64,000 nucleotides of DNA from Hypericum androsaemum (GCA_963995505.1 OZ023180.1:14956689-15020688); one strand, 5' to 3'; positions 1 through 12,413 are shown, counted from the stretch's first letter. Translations and numbers: made by a program. Notes: generated by a model not told the origin, from the letters alone.

Positions 1-2295
1 AGGGTGCAAAAACTGTGCAAATGTCGCCGGTAATGTATTTAGCATAGAGGAGGACTTTGGAAGGGCCAGAGCCTATTGTCAGTCTGGACCTCGTGATCTT
101 GTCCAACAAGCAATTGACAGTTGGTAAATCTCCGGTTTCTATGCATCCCACATCCCTCTCAGAAACTGACACTTATTTGTACGTTAACAGAATTTCCGAT
201 GGTCTGCTTAAAGGAAAATAAGAATGTTTCTCAAACCGAAAAAAAACTCTACTGCTTGGCATTCTGAAACTTCGGTTTCTTGTTGCCTGGAGGTATGGTT
301 TAATTCTCTGATGAAGAATTCGCTTCATGATTAAAATTGTGAATTCTTGTTTTTCAGTCCAGTTGACTGCATCCATTGGACATCCGCGGCACAACTATCA
401 TTGCTTGAAGATGAAATGCGCAGAGTCGAAAGAGTCAATGTAAGGAACTCACCTCATGTTTAGCTTTTCAATTCCGAGCTTGTAATGAAGTTACAAGTCA
501 CAAATTTCTTCTCGTTGAGTTAGAAAACTACCTCTAGGAAGTTGTGATCCCTGAATCTGACAGACCCTAGCATAAGACAATGTGCATCACTTGTGGGCAT
601 GAATTTATGATTTTGAGTCATGTACATAAGACAAGAGTGATGAATTCATGAGGAAATCTCTGGTTGTGCCAGTAGTTTGTTTAAGAATTATACCCAAGAG
701 GAGGAGTGCAAAGCAAGGATTTTTATACATTGTAACAGATATAGAACAGCTGATGCTATCTTCTTCGTGTTTTGTTTTCTTCCGTAGTTGAATCATTAGG
801 TCAAATTATGACTTCTCAGCCTGCACCTTTAATTTCTGTCTGTGTTTGTGTCTGTAATGACTGGCATATCCTATTTGGGTTTGTTATTTGTAGATGGACT
901 TGTAGGGAGGGATCAAAAGGGGCTAGAATATCTGGTGTGGAAGATAAATGCCTTACACGTGCATAGTTTAAGTATAAGCTTCCCTAGAGGCCTAACCATT
1001 TTCTGACAATGAGGTTACTGCACTTTATGTTGATAAGGTCGCATTTATGCTTTCTGGAATGGGAGCTTCGGCAGTCGATGTCTTCAGAGTGGTAAGAAGA
1101 TTTTACACTGTCAGATACGCAAATTTAGTTGCGGTCACCATAAGTGTCACCTTTGAAACAAGGGAGCTTTTAAGTGGATGCAACTCTCTATCGCCTTTTA
1201 GAGCTTCCATCTTTTCGGCCTGCACGTGCAAACGCTCTGCAACTTTTAGCAATTTAGTGCATCAAAGGCAGAAAGGCTTACGGTGGAAGTTCGTAAAACT
1301 TAAACTGTAGGACTATTCTAAATGAATTTTTGTGGATAGCCAGTCAATTGCATATTTACTACTTGTTACATCTTCATTTTATTATTACTGCAACTGTTGC
1401 GATGAGCTTGTGTGGATCTGTTGACGGCAGTTTTCCTAGATTCTTTAACTTATTTTTTTCTAACAAAATTCTTGCTCATCAAGTACCTTGCAATCTGATA
1501 GGCAAGTTCACGGTGGGAGAAAAGGCAAGCTAAAGTCTGGGTACGACCCGTTGCACTTCCATCCACACGCATTACTTTCATATCTTGTTTTACTGTAATG
1601 ATTCGACTGTTTTCATCTTCGGTGGAAAACTATGTGTGCCATCCATGCGTATACAAAACTTTTGGAAGGAAAAATGTCTACGAGTGTTCTATACTATTGC
1701 TGTTGTGAACATAAAGTCCCTATGGCTCGGAATATGGTTCTCCGCTCTTTTTAAGTAACTGATTACTTTATCAGCCATTTAAAGATTCTAAATTATATTA
1801 CTCTGCGACCCGCGTGGAAGACGAACTAGGTGTTGACATTTAATGATAGATCTCCTGCAGGATTCATGTACCCTGAAGTAAGACAGTAAAGTTTATCAAA
1901 CAAATTCAAATGCCTGTGGTGTTGCACACGTCTGTAGTTATTCTGCTAGCTAAGGGCAAAGTTATCCTGCAGGCGCAAGCTAAAATGAGGATGACGAAGC
2001 AGAAAGATCCCAGTAACGCGGAATCATACTGGGACAACCTTTGGGGCAAGCCAAAGGAGTACCAAAGTTCAGGTAAGTGATTGCATGCACGGAGATGCAT
2101 GCATATTCCTTCTAGCGTTACGAGTGCGGTTTCGAAGCTGACACTGATATCGAGTTTTCTGCAGAAGAGGAAGTGGAAGAGCGGGCGAAGCGAGCGGCTG
2201 CAGCTGCACGACGATGGAGGGAGTACTCCAGGCGTGGTGTTGACAAGCCTCCCACTTTTAAGCTACCGGAGGCCATGTCCAAGAAGGATTGTTAA
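1..2295 (+). CDS. DnaJ-ferredoxin chloroplast protein (DJC76/77/82-like), 3' half
   Basis: Six coding exons fit in phase: 1-123 (partial), 358-439, 1038-1091, 1502-1540, 1973-2072 and 2165-2295, ending in TAA. Exons 1-2 encode a 4Fe-4S ferredoxin-like segment with two Cys clusters: GCKNCANVAGNVF, then a Cys split across the intron followed by PVDCIHW. Later exons give VAFMLSGMGASAVDVF, the basic stretch SSRWEKRQAKV, and an Ala/Arg-rich tail with RRGVDKPPTFKLP. This matches the C-terminal half of plant J-proteins that carry a ferredoxin domain after the J domain (Arabidopsis DJC76, DJC77, DJC82), which act in chloroplasts. The J domain and transit peptide must lie before the window. The cluster suggests electron transfer or redox sensing, but that is inference. 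Which of the three paralogues it is cannot be decided from this half. Confidence 0.88.
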
Positions 2296-4956
2296 TATAT
2301 TATAAAACTGTATATTCAGCAATCTGATCACCAATTGGAGAATGGAGACTAATGCTTCTTCCCTGTATAGATGTGTACAAATGTATTATTGGGTCCCTGG
2401 ATATCAACTAAACTAGGGCAATAACGACAATATATCAATTTAATGGAGAATTTTTTTTGGTTGGCATATAATGGAAAAAGTGACCAACCTTATTATTTAG
2501 CAGGAACTTGAGCTACAAGATGGAGAGTAGACTGACTATTCCACAAAAGGCGGAGAGAGTAGAATAGAAAAGGTGGATTGATTGGATTAAAACTGGAAGA
2601 GATTTAAGGGAAAGGATGATGCAAAAATCTCTATTTTCTTCCTCATCTTTTCCTAAATTTGTTGAATAGAGTCAAAGTCCAATCAAAGTAGACTATATGG
2701 ATATATGGTGGTTGCTTATAAATTATAAGTGTGGAACATCTATACTCGATGTTTTGAAATTTTGGATTAGATACTAGTTTTCAATATTGTATCAAGAGCT
2801 AATGTTCTTATGAGGCTCGTAATTCATTATTGTTTTTGTACGATTTTTATATCTTTATATGAGGAAGTCCAGCTTCGACAATGTTAGGAAGACCTGACTC
2901 TGGAATTTATTGGCAAACATATGATGTGTGTGTTTAGGTGAAAGTGGATCATTGATAAGGAAAAGTAACACTCAACAGTGCTTGGTGCGATCTATCTGAA
3001 ATTACTTTTATATGTTACAGATGACCAAATCGCACCGAATCGGATTCGGTGGGACACGATTCAGTTAGTAAATAATTCATTCAACGTCGGAACATGCACA
3101 GAATCAAAAACAGGTATGAGTATTCGTTTGGATGCTGATATAAACAATCTAAGATTTGACATTATTTACTTGTTTTATCCATTTCATTCATCATTTATTC
3201 AAATTCAACGAATTTTTTAGAATCTAATGACCAAATCTTATTATAGAAGAATGACTAATATTTTGAGTGCATTCGATGTTTAGATCAAGTGTATAAATTA
3301 CAGGGTATTGAATTCTCAATTTGAAACCACATGACCTAAATTTTGAAAATATAAAACCACAAGTTATTAAATGAGACTTTTCCAAAAAAAAATGGATTGA
3401 CAAGCACCCCACTTTTATTTCTGCCCAAACTAATACTCTTTGCATATTTTTGATAGATATGAACCAAGGTAAAAAAAAAAATAAAGTTACAAGAATAAAA
3501 ATAGACTCTTTGGTCCAAATTCAACAAGTTCTATTTTTTAACACTTCGGAAAATGTGTGCGCGATGATACAGACAATAAAATTGTATTGCAGCTTGTAGA
3601 CGAGTTCTTGGAAAGTATAAATGGGAATATTCTTGATGCATTTTTCGCAATGACAAAGTTTCGTTATCAGACAATGGTTCAACATGTTTTAAATAAAAAT
3701 TGCAACATTATTTCTATGTAATGTATGATATTACACATTTGTCATCACGTGCGGCGCGATTTGTACTGTCTGTACCTTGCTGCCGGAGCTTAGCAGCACT
3801 AAATCTGGCCCCATTGGTCCCATAAGCAAACTTGTCTAGCTACATTGATGACCATTACAATTTGTTGTTTAAGATTATACATTTTTCGCTGCAATATCTA
3901 TGATAAATGATTTATGCAGAATCAAATATTACAATTTTTTGTTTTATTATTCATAAAAGAACTTAAGCTATTCACTACTTAACGCCATTCTCATATATTA
4001 CTTGTTATTTGACTATGTTTAGATTTTAAATAAGTGGGTATGGTATTAATGTTCTATTTTAGGAAAAAATTTGAATAAAAACAGAAATAATTTCGCACCA
4101 AAACAATAGTAAAAATTTATGTCAGCGAAATGATCGACATTTTTAATAATATTCTTTTTTACGCAGTATTTCTTATTCTCGTGATGGATTCTATAGTTCA
4201 CATATTTGTTGAGTATTTGCATGCTAGGGCAACTTGATTTCTTTGTCCCTTAGGATACAAATTTAATCCGCATGAACAACCTACTTTATGTGATTAGTTA
4301 CATGCAATCTTTGACTTGCTGAAGAATACTGAAACTAAAAATCTAGTCACTACAACTGCATTGATTATTTGTTGGGGCATTATGTATTATTTTTGGGTAG
4401 AAACATCCGTTTCGCATTCCGCAAGCCAAAGTTTGCATTGATTATTTGTTGGGGCATTAGGTTATAAAGGAATAATATTACATGGTGTTCATTAAAAAAT
4501 AAACAAAGATCACGTATTTAACATGACAAAAATGCTATTTAAACTAGTGAGGAGTTGTTGGTCACCAAAAAATAGTTTTAGGATATTATTTGATCTGTTT
4601 GGTGAAGTACAGAAAGTTATGTTAACTATTTTCATGTACATAGTGTTGATTGAATTTTTTGAACTAGTAGAGGAACTTATTTGACATTTATTTTTTTTAT
4701 GATGAACAACTTGATCCCAATACGACTGCAATACGGGCTAATTATTCGCTTTCTGATAGAAATGAAGCTCAATTATGATATATTTTTTTGGCTAGATGCA
4801 ACTGTTGTTAGAACCCCCTAAAAAAAAGCAACAATTGTTAGACCACCAAGCTTGTTTGTTTCATGTCACGAAACCTCTTCAGTCTCCTTTGAGCTCAATC
4901 TGAAACTATTGGTCTTGGAATAAAGACCCCAAGCGAGACAGATCGCTACGGATTTG
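2296..4956. other. AT-rich intergenic DNA, no gene seen
   Basis: No coding frame with recognisable protein sequence was found on either strand. Points of structure are a short palindrome around 3040-3058 (CACCGAATC, one base, GATTCGGTG) and a 23-base direct repeat (ATTGATTATTTGTTGGGGCATTA) near 4363 and again near 4438, about 75 bp apart. Confidence 0.6.
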
Positions 4957-5129
4957 GATTCAGTGGGGACTACATAAAAGTCATCCCCATCGTATGGACT
5001 AAATTTGGGCCAGAAGATTTGATTTTTAAAATTCATTTTCAGATCTGACGGTTATTATCATTCGAGGGTACAATAGTATTTTTACCCATAAATACCTAGC
5101 TAAGGATCTCAAAAAAATCCCTTATTTTA

Positions 5130-5610
5130 CGTCCATCCTCTTTTGAAATTTTCAAAAAAAAAACTTACCAAAAACCTATTCTCTCTCTCCAAATACAGCC
5201 TCTCTATCAAAAACCCTAGACCATCACGAAAAGAAGGATCATGTGAGTCTTCTTCTTCTTTTTTTACCTTGGAGTTTCTAATTTATTTACTACGAACTGA
5301 GTGTTAGTTGAATTTTGGTCAATCACGAACCAATCATTTTCTGATTGTTAGGGTTTAGGTATTGTGATATGAATTTAGGGAATTTTGAGATTTTTTTGTA
5401 TTGTCTTTTTTTTAGCAAGTGTGAACTATAACCACTTGCCGAAAGGTTAAACTTTTTGGTCTCCAGGATTTTCCTCTTCCTGAGGTGGATGGCGAAAGAT
5501 GTGGGATATGCATGGACATTATAATTGACAGAGGGGTTCTTGATTACTGCCAGCACTGGTAACGACGACGGGCTTTTTGCTTACTCGGGTTTCTCTCGAT
5601 GTTGAAGTTC
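5130..5610 (+). pseudogene. Captured fragment of a PHD/RING-type zinc-finger gene (At4g10930-like)
   Basis: An exon bounded by AG and GT (5468-5560) reads DFPLPEVDGERCGICMD, then IIIDRGVLDYCQHW in the same frame. This is the start of the Cys-rich finger found at the N-terminus of plant proteins like Arabidopsis At4g10930. Upstream is CT-rich, 5'UTR-like sequence ending in AAACCCTAG and an ATG directly before a TGAGTC stretch. The rest of the gene is absent, so it cannot make the protein. Family assignment is from memory of the CGICMD...IDRGVLD...CQHW signature. It lies inside a terminal-inverted-repeat element, which suggests transposon capture. Confidence 0.65.
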
Positions 5611-5694
5611 GGTGTTAATTGATATCAGTCATTGGTCTTCTTGACCCTGGTTTACCATCTCCGTCTGCCTTTCCCCGAATTTCTGACGTATACC

Positions 5695-6290
5695 AATATC
5701 ATAGTAGCTCGAAACTAATATCATAGAAGAAGAAATCTAATATTAGAGAAGAAGATAACCAATATCAGAGTAAAATGACACTAATATCATAGTAGAAGGA
5801 AACCTATATCATAGAAGAAGGAAACAAATATCAGAGTCGAATGATACCAATATCAGAGTAGAAGGAAACCAATATCATAGAATAAAGAAACTAATATCAT
5901 AGTAGAAGGAAACCAATATCGTAGAAGAAGGAAACCAATATCAGAATAGAAGGAAACCAATATCATAGAAGAAGAAAACAAATATCCGAGAAGAAGGATA
6001 CCAATATCCGAGTACAAGAATACCAATATCATAATAGAATGATAACAATATCAGAATAGAAGAAAACCAATATGAGAGTAGAAGGATACCAACATCAGAG
6101 AAGAAGAAAACCAATATCAGAGTAAAATGACACCAATATTATAGTAGAAAGAAACAAATATCATAGAAGAATGAAACAAATATTAGAGTAGAAGGACACC
6201 AGTATCAGAGTAGATGGAAACCAATATCATAGAGGAAGGAAACCAATATCCGAGAAGAAGAAAACCAATATCCGAATACAAGGATACCAA
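5695..6290. repeat. 22-bp minisatellite (ACCAATATCATAGAAGAAGG type)
   Basis: About 25 imperfect copies of a roughly 22-base unit of the form ACCAATATC(A/C)(T/G)AG(A/T)AGAAGGAA run head to tail. Units vary by substitutions (ATCATAG, ATCAGAG, ATCCGAG) and small indels. It lies inside the terminal-inverted-repeat element, downstream of the captured zinc-finger exon. Confidence 0.85.
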
Positions 6291-7304
6291 TATTTCCATA
6301 ATTGTATTTTCATAAATTGTATTATTTTTCATAATTGTATTATTTGACTGATATGTTTTTTTAATTATTTCTATAACATACGATTAACGATATAACATAC
6401 GATTTTTATCAAACCAATATCATTACTTTGATCATCAATAAAACCGATAGATTACCCTTTGCTTTTTTGATATTGTGTTCCTGCGGCCATTGTTTGTGTT
6501 ACCGTAGCCATTACAGTTAAAAAAAGTTTGTTTTTTTTATGAGGGTAAGGTTCCTCGTTGAAAATAGTATTTGATCTGAAATTGCAGACTTATCTTTCGT
6601 TGAATTTTTAGGTGTTACATAGATCTTTGATCTGAATTTTTAAAGCCGATAATGGTATTTTTTTTGTGTGCAAAGTGTAGGATTTTGGAAACAAAAATCT
6701 GTCTATTTTGAATTAGTTTTTACTCTTTTTATTTTTCCATAACTAACTAATTCCTAATTTATAGTTAGCTAGGTTTAATATAAAATTTACAATATTACCC
6801 TTATCCCCATCAGTAGGGACTACCCATGTCCCCACTGAATTTTGACCCGATTGTTACATCGTCCATTTTTTTAAGCTCCAAGCACGCTCAGGTAATTTGG
6901 CAATTGGAAAATCTAGTTAATGAAATTAGGATAATCACATTCCTGAATTACGAAACTAAATTGCAATTGGGCTTATAAATAATATCGATTAGGTTATCGT
7001 TCAAGAAATTGAGGTACCAACTATTATTCCCGGATCTTGATATTTTCTTGTACTCGAATAAGACTTCAATTCTAAAAAAAGCAAGTCGACAGAAAAAGAA
7101 AAGACAGCAAATACCAAATTGTAGAAATACAGTCGACATCATTTCCATCGCCACTCTGACGGACACCCAGCAAGCAACTAAGACCCACCACCACCGCCGC
7201 CCAACTCCCAACCCCACAAACAAAGCACCAAAACCTAACTCAAGAAGAAAAGCACCCTTTTTTTCTCAAAAGAAAGAAGAAAAGCACCCACTTCCAAAGA
7301 AACC

Positions 7305-7341
7305 AAAGGAGATAGAGAGAGAGAGAGATAGAGAGAGAGAG
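7305..7341 (+). repeat. GA microsatellite in the Rab 5'UTR
   Basis: GA-rich tract (GATAGAGAGAGAGAGA type) directly before the ATG of the RABA1 gene. GA tracts are common in plant 5'UTRs and promoters. Confidence 0.8.
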
Positions 7342-9369
7342 ATGGCGGGGTACAAGCACGAGGACGAGTACGACTATCTGTTCAAGCTGGTGCTGATTGG
7401 GGACTCCGGGGTGGGCAAGTCCAACCTCCTCTCCCGCTTCACCAAGAACGAGTTCAACCTCGAGTCCAAGTCCACTATTGGGGTTGAGTTCGCCACCAAG
7501 ACCTTGACTGTCGATTCCAAGGTCATCAAGGCCCAGATTTGGGACACCGCTGGCCAAGAAAGGTTCCTCCTTTTTGCTCCTTTCCTCCTACTGGTTGTTG
7601 GGTTTTCTTTGTCTCGTCTCTTTTGGTTTGTTGTTTTTTTTGTTTGTTTGATCTGGGAGCTTCTGCTGGAAGTGGGTTCTGTGTTTTGGAGCTTCTTTCG
7701 ATCTGGGTCTTTGCTGCCTGGTTCTGTTGCTTTGTGTTGTCCTCAAAGTTCCTTTCTTGTTGATGTTAGCAGGCTAAAGTTTCCAGCTTTATGGAGTTGG
7801 GGAGATTCTTTTTGGCGAGATTTCGTAGGTAGATTCATCTCGTTGTAGGTCTGGTGAATAAACATGTTTGAATCACAGTTTATAGCTGATAGACTTTAGG
7901 GTTACTGGTTTTAGTGAGATTCTTACTCAGGAAGGTTGTGTAGAATAGAGGGGTGGAGATTTGGCTTGGAGTGACCGGGTTCAAACTCCGGAGGTGTTAC
8001 AATTTCTACTTAAAGTAGAGGAACTTCCATCGGTTCGTTGGTACTTATTGGAATTGGGATATCCAGATAACCATGATTGGAAGTTGGAGATGGATTTTAA
8101 TTTTCCTTGGAGTGCTCGACAGTTCATGCTGATGTTCCTTAATTATGTTAAGCTGCCCTGCTTACAGGTTCTGTGTATGGCTGGAAGCATGTGTGATCTA
8201 TCATGATTTCTCTTGGCAATACGTACCAAATTTTTAACTTTCATGTAAATTTTTATGACTTTGTACAGTCAAGGCTATATGCTAAATAATGGGCACTTCA
8301 TTAGGAAGGTTGTGTAGAAGTTGGTGTTACAGAATTTTCAGTTTCGTCCGTGGCATATGATGCGCTATGTATTATAATGACACAAAATGGTGTTCAGAAA
8401 TGAAGTGTCGGTTATTCTTAATTTGCAGTGTTCTGGAGTACATAGCAGGTTAGAATTGGAGATGGGGGCCTTCTTTTGTTTCTTTGATCCGTGTGAGGCA
8501 TAGATGAAGATAGTTTAATTGTGTTTGCTCATGCATAATCTGATTCTCATCCTCCCCCTTCAGAAAGTCATACCAATGATAAAAACCACAAGAGTACTTG
8601 CTTTCTGCTTGTGATGTGGTCATCGAGGTTGTAGTTGAAGGAATATGATGCTTCCTTTAGGCTTAATGGAGAGGAAATATATAAGTCTGTTATTTCTGAC
8701 ATTGAGACATATTACTAAAGAGTTAGAAGCATTGGAATGTCGTTTATTCTAGTTTAAATCTGATATATTGGGATGGGAAGCATGCAAAAACACAAAAGTA
8801 ATTTTAGTATTCGAGTGGTATTATTGTGTAATTACGGTATGATGTCATTCAACAATTGCACTTTTGTTTCCTTGGAAATCTGATGTATGTATTCAACTTC
8901 AGCTGGTTAAGTTTGTGGAAAGTGGTTGCCATGCAGGTACCGTGCAATCACGAGTGCCTACTATCGAGGAGCTGTTGGGGCTTTGCTTGTTTACGATGTC
9001 ACACGGCATGCCACTTTTGAAAATGCTGCAAGGTGGCTCAGGGAGCTGAGGGACCATACAGACCCTAACATAGTAGTCATGCTTATTGGCAACAAGTCAG
9101 ATCTTCGGCACCTTGTAGCTGTCTCGACCGAAGATGGAAAGGATTTTGCCGAGAGGGAGTCTCTCTACTTCATGGAAACCTCTGCTTTAGACGCGACAAA
9201 CGTGGAAAGTGCTTTCACCGAAGTCCTTACTCAGATATATAAGATTGTGAGCAAGAGGGCTGTCGACGCAGGCGGTGATGGATCTACATCTGCTCCATCA
9301 AAAGGAGAGACCATAAATGTTAAACAGGAGGCCTCTGTTTTCAAAAGGATTGGATGCTGCTCTAGTTAG
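7342..9369 (+). CDS. RABA1: Rab11-type small GTPase, RABA1 clade
   Basis: Two exons, 7342-7562 and 8937-9369, encode 217 aa. The 1374-bp intron splits Arg74, right after WDTAGQE, a common intron site in plant RABA genes. All GTPase motifs are present: P-loop GDSGVGKS (20-27), switch I with STIGVEF (44-50), switch [10 protein letters not shown] (67-74), NKSD (126-129) and ETSAL (154-158). The C-terminus GCCSS carries the two Cys that are geranylgeranylated. Rab11/RABA proteins cycle between GDP and GTP and direct traffic from the trans-Golgi/early endosome to the plasma membrane and cell plate. MAGYK at the N-terminus and [13 protein letters not shown] favour RABA1 over other RABA groups. The start is the first ATG in good context after a GA-rich leader; a longer open frame upstream is not expected to be used. 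Confidence 0.96.
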
Positions 9370-9589
9370 TGTTCGAAGTTGACGGGATTTCGTTGCAAAC
9401 TCTTTGTACATAATTGAATACCAAGTATTCTGGTTGTAGAATTAAATCACCCTCCTAGACCCCTGGGCTAGTTTTCCTGTAATGACCAAATTATAGAAAG
9501 TGCTATATGGTCTTTGATGATTTTCTGGTCGTGTCCCGAGGTTGGATTAGACGAAGAAACGTTTTTCGATCTGTCGATATCTGCGGTTT

Positions 9590-10019
9590 TTGTGTTCTGC
9601 TTTGATCGGCACAGATGCGCAAGTTCTTCATTACCCTGATCGGCAAACAGGGCTGAGTGTTGATTGGAGCAAACGCAACTGCCAACTTTTCGATATGGCG
9701 AGCCAGGCAATACTCTCTTCATGATCCATGTCATGCAGTACGGATCCAGTGTCAGGCCTGTAAACCCTTAACTTCATCTCCTGTATTAACTCCTTAAGAA
9801 AGAGATCAATCTCCTTTGACATCGGGTGGCACTTGTCTGCCAAGGCGAACAAATAAACCGGATTCTTCATCTCGAACCAGCTTACACCCGGTTCCTTCTT
9901 CACATTTCTGTCTCTCATGGCCTTCCTCACCTCTGAAATGCCATGCCAACTCCTAGCAGAAGCAAGAATGTGCGAGAGCAGCACGTACGAAGACGAATCT
10001 TGGGCGCTCGTCCTCGGTC
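9590..10019 (-). pseudogene. PPR-DYW protein gene, C-terminal fragment
   Basis: Reading leftward from about 10019 the frame gives SSSYVLLSHILASA, then KKEPGVSWFEM, ADKCHPMSKEIDLFL and TGSVLHDMDHEES. This is the E/E+ region of a plant DYW-class pentatricopeptide protein. After DMDHEES the frame shifts; the next part, KLAVAFAPINTQPCLPI then RVMKNLRICAD, continues in another frame and stops before the deaminase-like HxE and DYW residues. There are no PPR repeats upstream. Such proteins normally edit organelle RNA; this remnant cannot. It sits just beyond the 3' end of the Rab gene, on the opposite strand. Confidence 0.78.
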
Positions 10020-10079
10020 TGAATTGAGCACATGCATTGCTGCATCTCCCCTAAAAAATAACAGAGTGCTCCGAGCTTA

Positions 10080-10640
10080 ATTGACAGGTTTGGTCTTGAG
10101 CATGGCGACCTCCTTTTTGGTTTGATTTTGCTTCATCCTAAGCTTGATCACTTGCTTATTCAAAGCAAGTAGCTCCTTTGTGATTCCTTTGTCATTCATG
10201 AACTCCTTTTTGGCATCTCTCTTTGCTCGCCTATTTAAGAGACCTGATAGTAAACTTTCTATTTTGGTTTACCCACTTGTCATTTTACTCTTTCAGTCTA
10301 ATGTTACTTTGAGAGTTGCTGCGTTGTAGACATCTCTAGCCTGAGCTCCTTTGTCTAAAGGGGCACTTGTACCAGCCATATAGAGGATGGTATAGATGAT
10401 CCTTCCATATGGAAGATGTTGACGGGGCTCCATAGCAATAGCCTTCATCTTGGTGATCAAGAACTCAGTAATGTTGATCTTTTCTTTTTCCCAAACAAAC
10501 TTCAAGAAGTTTAAGTCTTCATTTGAGATAGAGTTCGCGTTGGCCGACTTGTTGAAGACAGTCGTTACAACAAAATGTTGCACCAGGCGAAACTCTGCAT
10601 CAAAGAGAGTTGTTTCCCTTCAATTCACTTCTACATTCTC
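10080..10640 (-). pseudogene. Fragment of a plant retroelement/transposon protein
   Basis: A leftward frame (10583-10293) includes FLKFVWEKEKINITEFLITK and PYGRIIYTILYMAG. After a stop it continues with a charged helix (AKRDAKKEFMNDKG..KELLALNKQVIKL). The first part resembles the 'putative plant transposon protein' domain seen in Ty3-like element debris, where a conserved LPYG follows a run of helices; the second part looks like coiled coil. Several stops interrupt it. It abuts copia RT debris on the opposite strand, so this is a mosaic of insertions. Confidence 0.45.
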
Positions 10641-11166
10641 GTAGGCTGTACCACTTAGCATGTTCCATGTCTCCAGCCATTGCAACCTCTTGTTCTTGAA
10701 CTTGGCCAGACTTACTCCATCACGACTTATTGAAAAGGGTTTTAAAAGAGGAAACGTTGATACAACGCTATTTTTTATAGGCGAAAAGAATAATCTGGTG
10801 CTTATGCAAATCTAAGTCGATGACATTCTTTTTGGTGCAACAAATGATTCTATGTGCAAAGAATTTTCAGAGACTATGCAAAAAGAATTTGAGATGAGTA
10901 TCTCGTAGGCTGTGTACCACTTAGTATGTTCCATGTCTCCAGCCATTGCAACCTCTTGTTCTTGAACTTGGCCAGACTTACTCCATCACGACTTATTGAA
11001 AAGGGTTTTAAAAGAGGAAACGTTGATACAACGCTATTTTTTATAGGCGAAAAGAATAATCTGGTGCTTATGCAAATCTAAGTCGATAACATTCTTTTTG
11101 GTGCAACAAATGATTCTATCTGCAAAGAATTTTCAGAGACTATGCAAAAAGAGTTTGAGATGAGTA
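10637..11166 (+). repeat. Tandem duplication of about 265 bp within copia debris
   Basis: The block starting TCTCGTAGGCTG at 10637 is repeated from 10901, each copy ending GAGATGAGTA (10637-10900 and 10901-11166). Copies differ by only a few bases (for example GTACC versus GTGTACC), so the duplication is recent compared with the decay of the copia frame it contains. Confidence 0.85.
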
Positions 11167-11425
11167 TGATGGGAGAATTGAAATATTTTCTTGGTCTTCA
11201 AATTAACCAATTAAAAAAAAATTCATAAGTCAAACTAAATACATTAATGATATTTTAAAGAAATTTGACATGTTAAAACTTAATGCAATGGGCACTCATG
11301 TGGCTACTAACACTAGGCTAGACAAAGATAAGGAAGGTGTTCCATTTGATCAAAAGAAGTATCGAGGTACGATCAGATCCCTACTTTATTTAACCATCAG
11401 TCGTCCTGATATACAAATGATTCCG
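10720..11425 (+). pseudogene. Ty1/copia reverse transcriptase fragment
   Basis: Copia pol sequence reads GFKRGNVDTTLFF, a stop, then VDDILFGATND, where VDD replaces the usual YVDD core. The second copy of the duplication continues through EFEMSMMGELKYFLGLQIN into DILKKFDML, NTRLDKDKEGVPFDQKKYRG and SLLYLTISRPDI. That is the end of the RT domain up to the conserved SRPDI. Stops and the duplication make it dead. No LTRs of its own were found, and it ends abruptly at a short hairpin at 11426. Confidence 0.85.
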
Positions 11426-11453
11426 GGAGGCGACCTACACTTGGGTCGCCTCC
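11426..11453. repeat. Perfect 10-bp inverted repeat
   Basis: GGAGGCGACC and GGTCGCCTCC flank an 8-base loop, exactly where the copia frame breaks off. GC-rich in otherwise AT-rich DNA. It could be an element end or an insertion scar. Confidence 0.6.
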
Positions 11454-12413
11454 ATTATTATATATTAAATTTATGTGTAAAGAAAAGGAGTTTCCTTTTT
11501 TTAATTTTTAATTAAATTTGTGCCTATTTTGGGAATATATTAAGTTTTGTGTATTTAAGAAATATATCTATATTTTTTATCTATTTTGGAAAAAATCCCC
11601 TGAAAAAACATCACTAAAAAGCTTGTCCGTGAACTGTGTTAATAGGTCGCATCCATTGTTGGTATTGGTAAAGATTTTTAAAAAATTTTAGTTAGTTTTC
11701 TATCCATTTTCAGAATACATACAAGTTTCCAGTCATTTGAGAAAAAAATCTGGCTTTCACAGATCTTATCGTATTTGCCTCGTCTAAACAACCCGTTCTC
11801 TCCACAGATTCCTGATAAATTTTCTCATGATCTATTCGATATAACGAATATGTAGTTTCGTTGAAAAAAAAAGTTGGATGATGGTTTGTGTTAGGGCAGC
11901 GGAAGCGTAAACACGGATGTATAGCATACCCATAACAAATCCTAGTAGAGATAGGAGATAGAGAACACACGATATTACGTGGTTCGGTCAAAAGACCTAC
12001 ATCCACAGGGCCGAGACGATCATCACTATATATGTGGAGATACATGGTACATAAGTCATAGGCGAGACTTTGCCTCTAGCCTAATTCTCTCGTGCCTATA
12101 CTACTTTTGCGTTAAGCAAAGACCAAAGAACTTCTAACCCCTACCCTCCTATATATAGAAGCCAAATCAATATGCTTTACAATAGGAATAGAGTTCTATT
12201 CTAGTTAGAATTCTATGACAAATCATAACAATCTCCACCTTGGACCAAATTCCAAAATCAATCATCTTCTCCAGCTTCAAGCTCATCGTCCACTTCAGAC
12301 CATCTTCACTCTGTATGTGCCTCTTCCAGTAAGTTTTATCATCCGCCTCAATCTTGAAAACTCCACCTCGAATGGAATCTTCCACAAGTATCTCAACAAC
12401 ATATACTCACCTC

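Larger units (their letters stand above)
4967..6836. mobile_element. Non-autonomous TIR element carrying a captured gene piece and a minisatellite
   Basis: Both ends carry the 13-base inverted match ATTCAGTGGGGAC (left near 4968; its complement GTCCCCACTGAAT near 6828-6840). A weaker subterminal match includes CCTAGCTAA in inverted orientation. No transposase is present. Inside are 5'UTR-like sequence, one zinc-finger-gene exon with flanking intron sequence (5468-5560), and a degenerate 22-bp tandem repeat (about 5695-6290). This resembles a Pack-type element. No clean target-site duplication was found, so the outer limits are approximate. Confidence 0.55.

Noticed and set aside
5695..6290. 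CRISPR-like array
   Set aside because: Units are contiguous without unique spacers and degenerate; this is a eukaryotic minisatellite.
7009..7341. Long open frame upstream of and in frame with the Rab start
   Set aside because: The extension is low-complexity leader sequence (Lys/Pro/His-rich, GA tract). Rab proteins start with MAGY-type N-termini, and the later ATG gives the normal 217-residue length.
7563..8936. Open frames in the Rab intron
   Set aside because: Inside a well-supported intron, no recognisable product, no codon bias.
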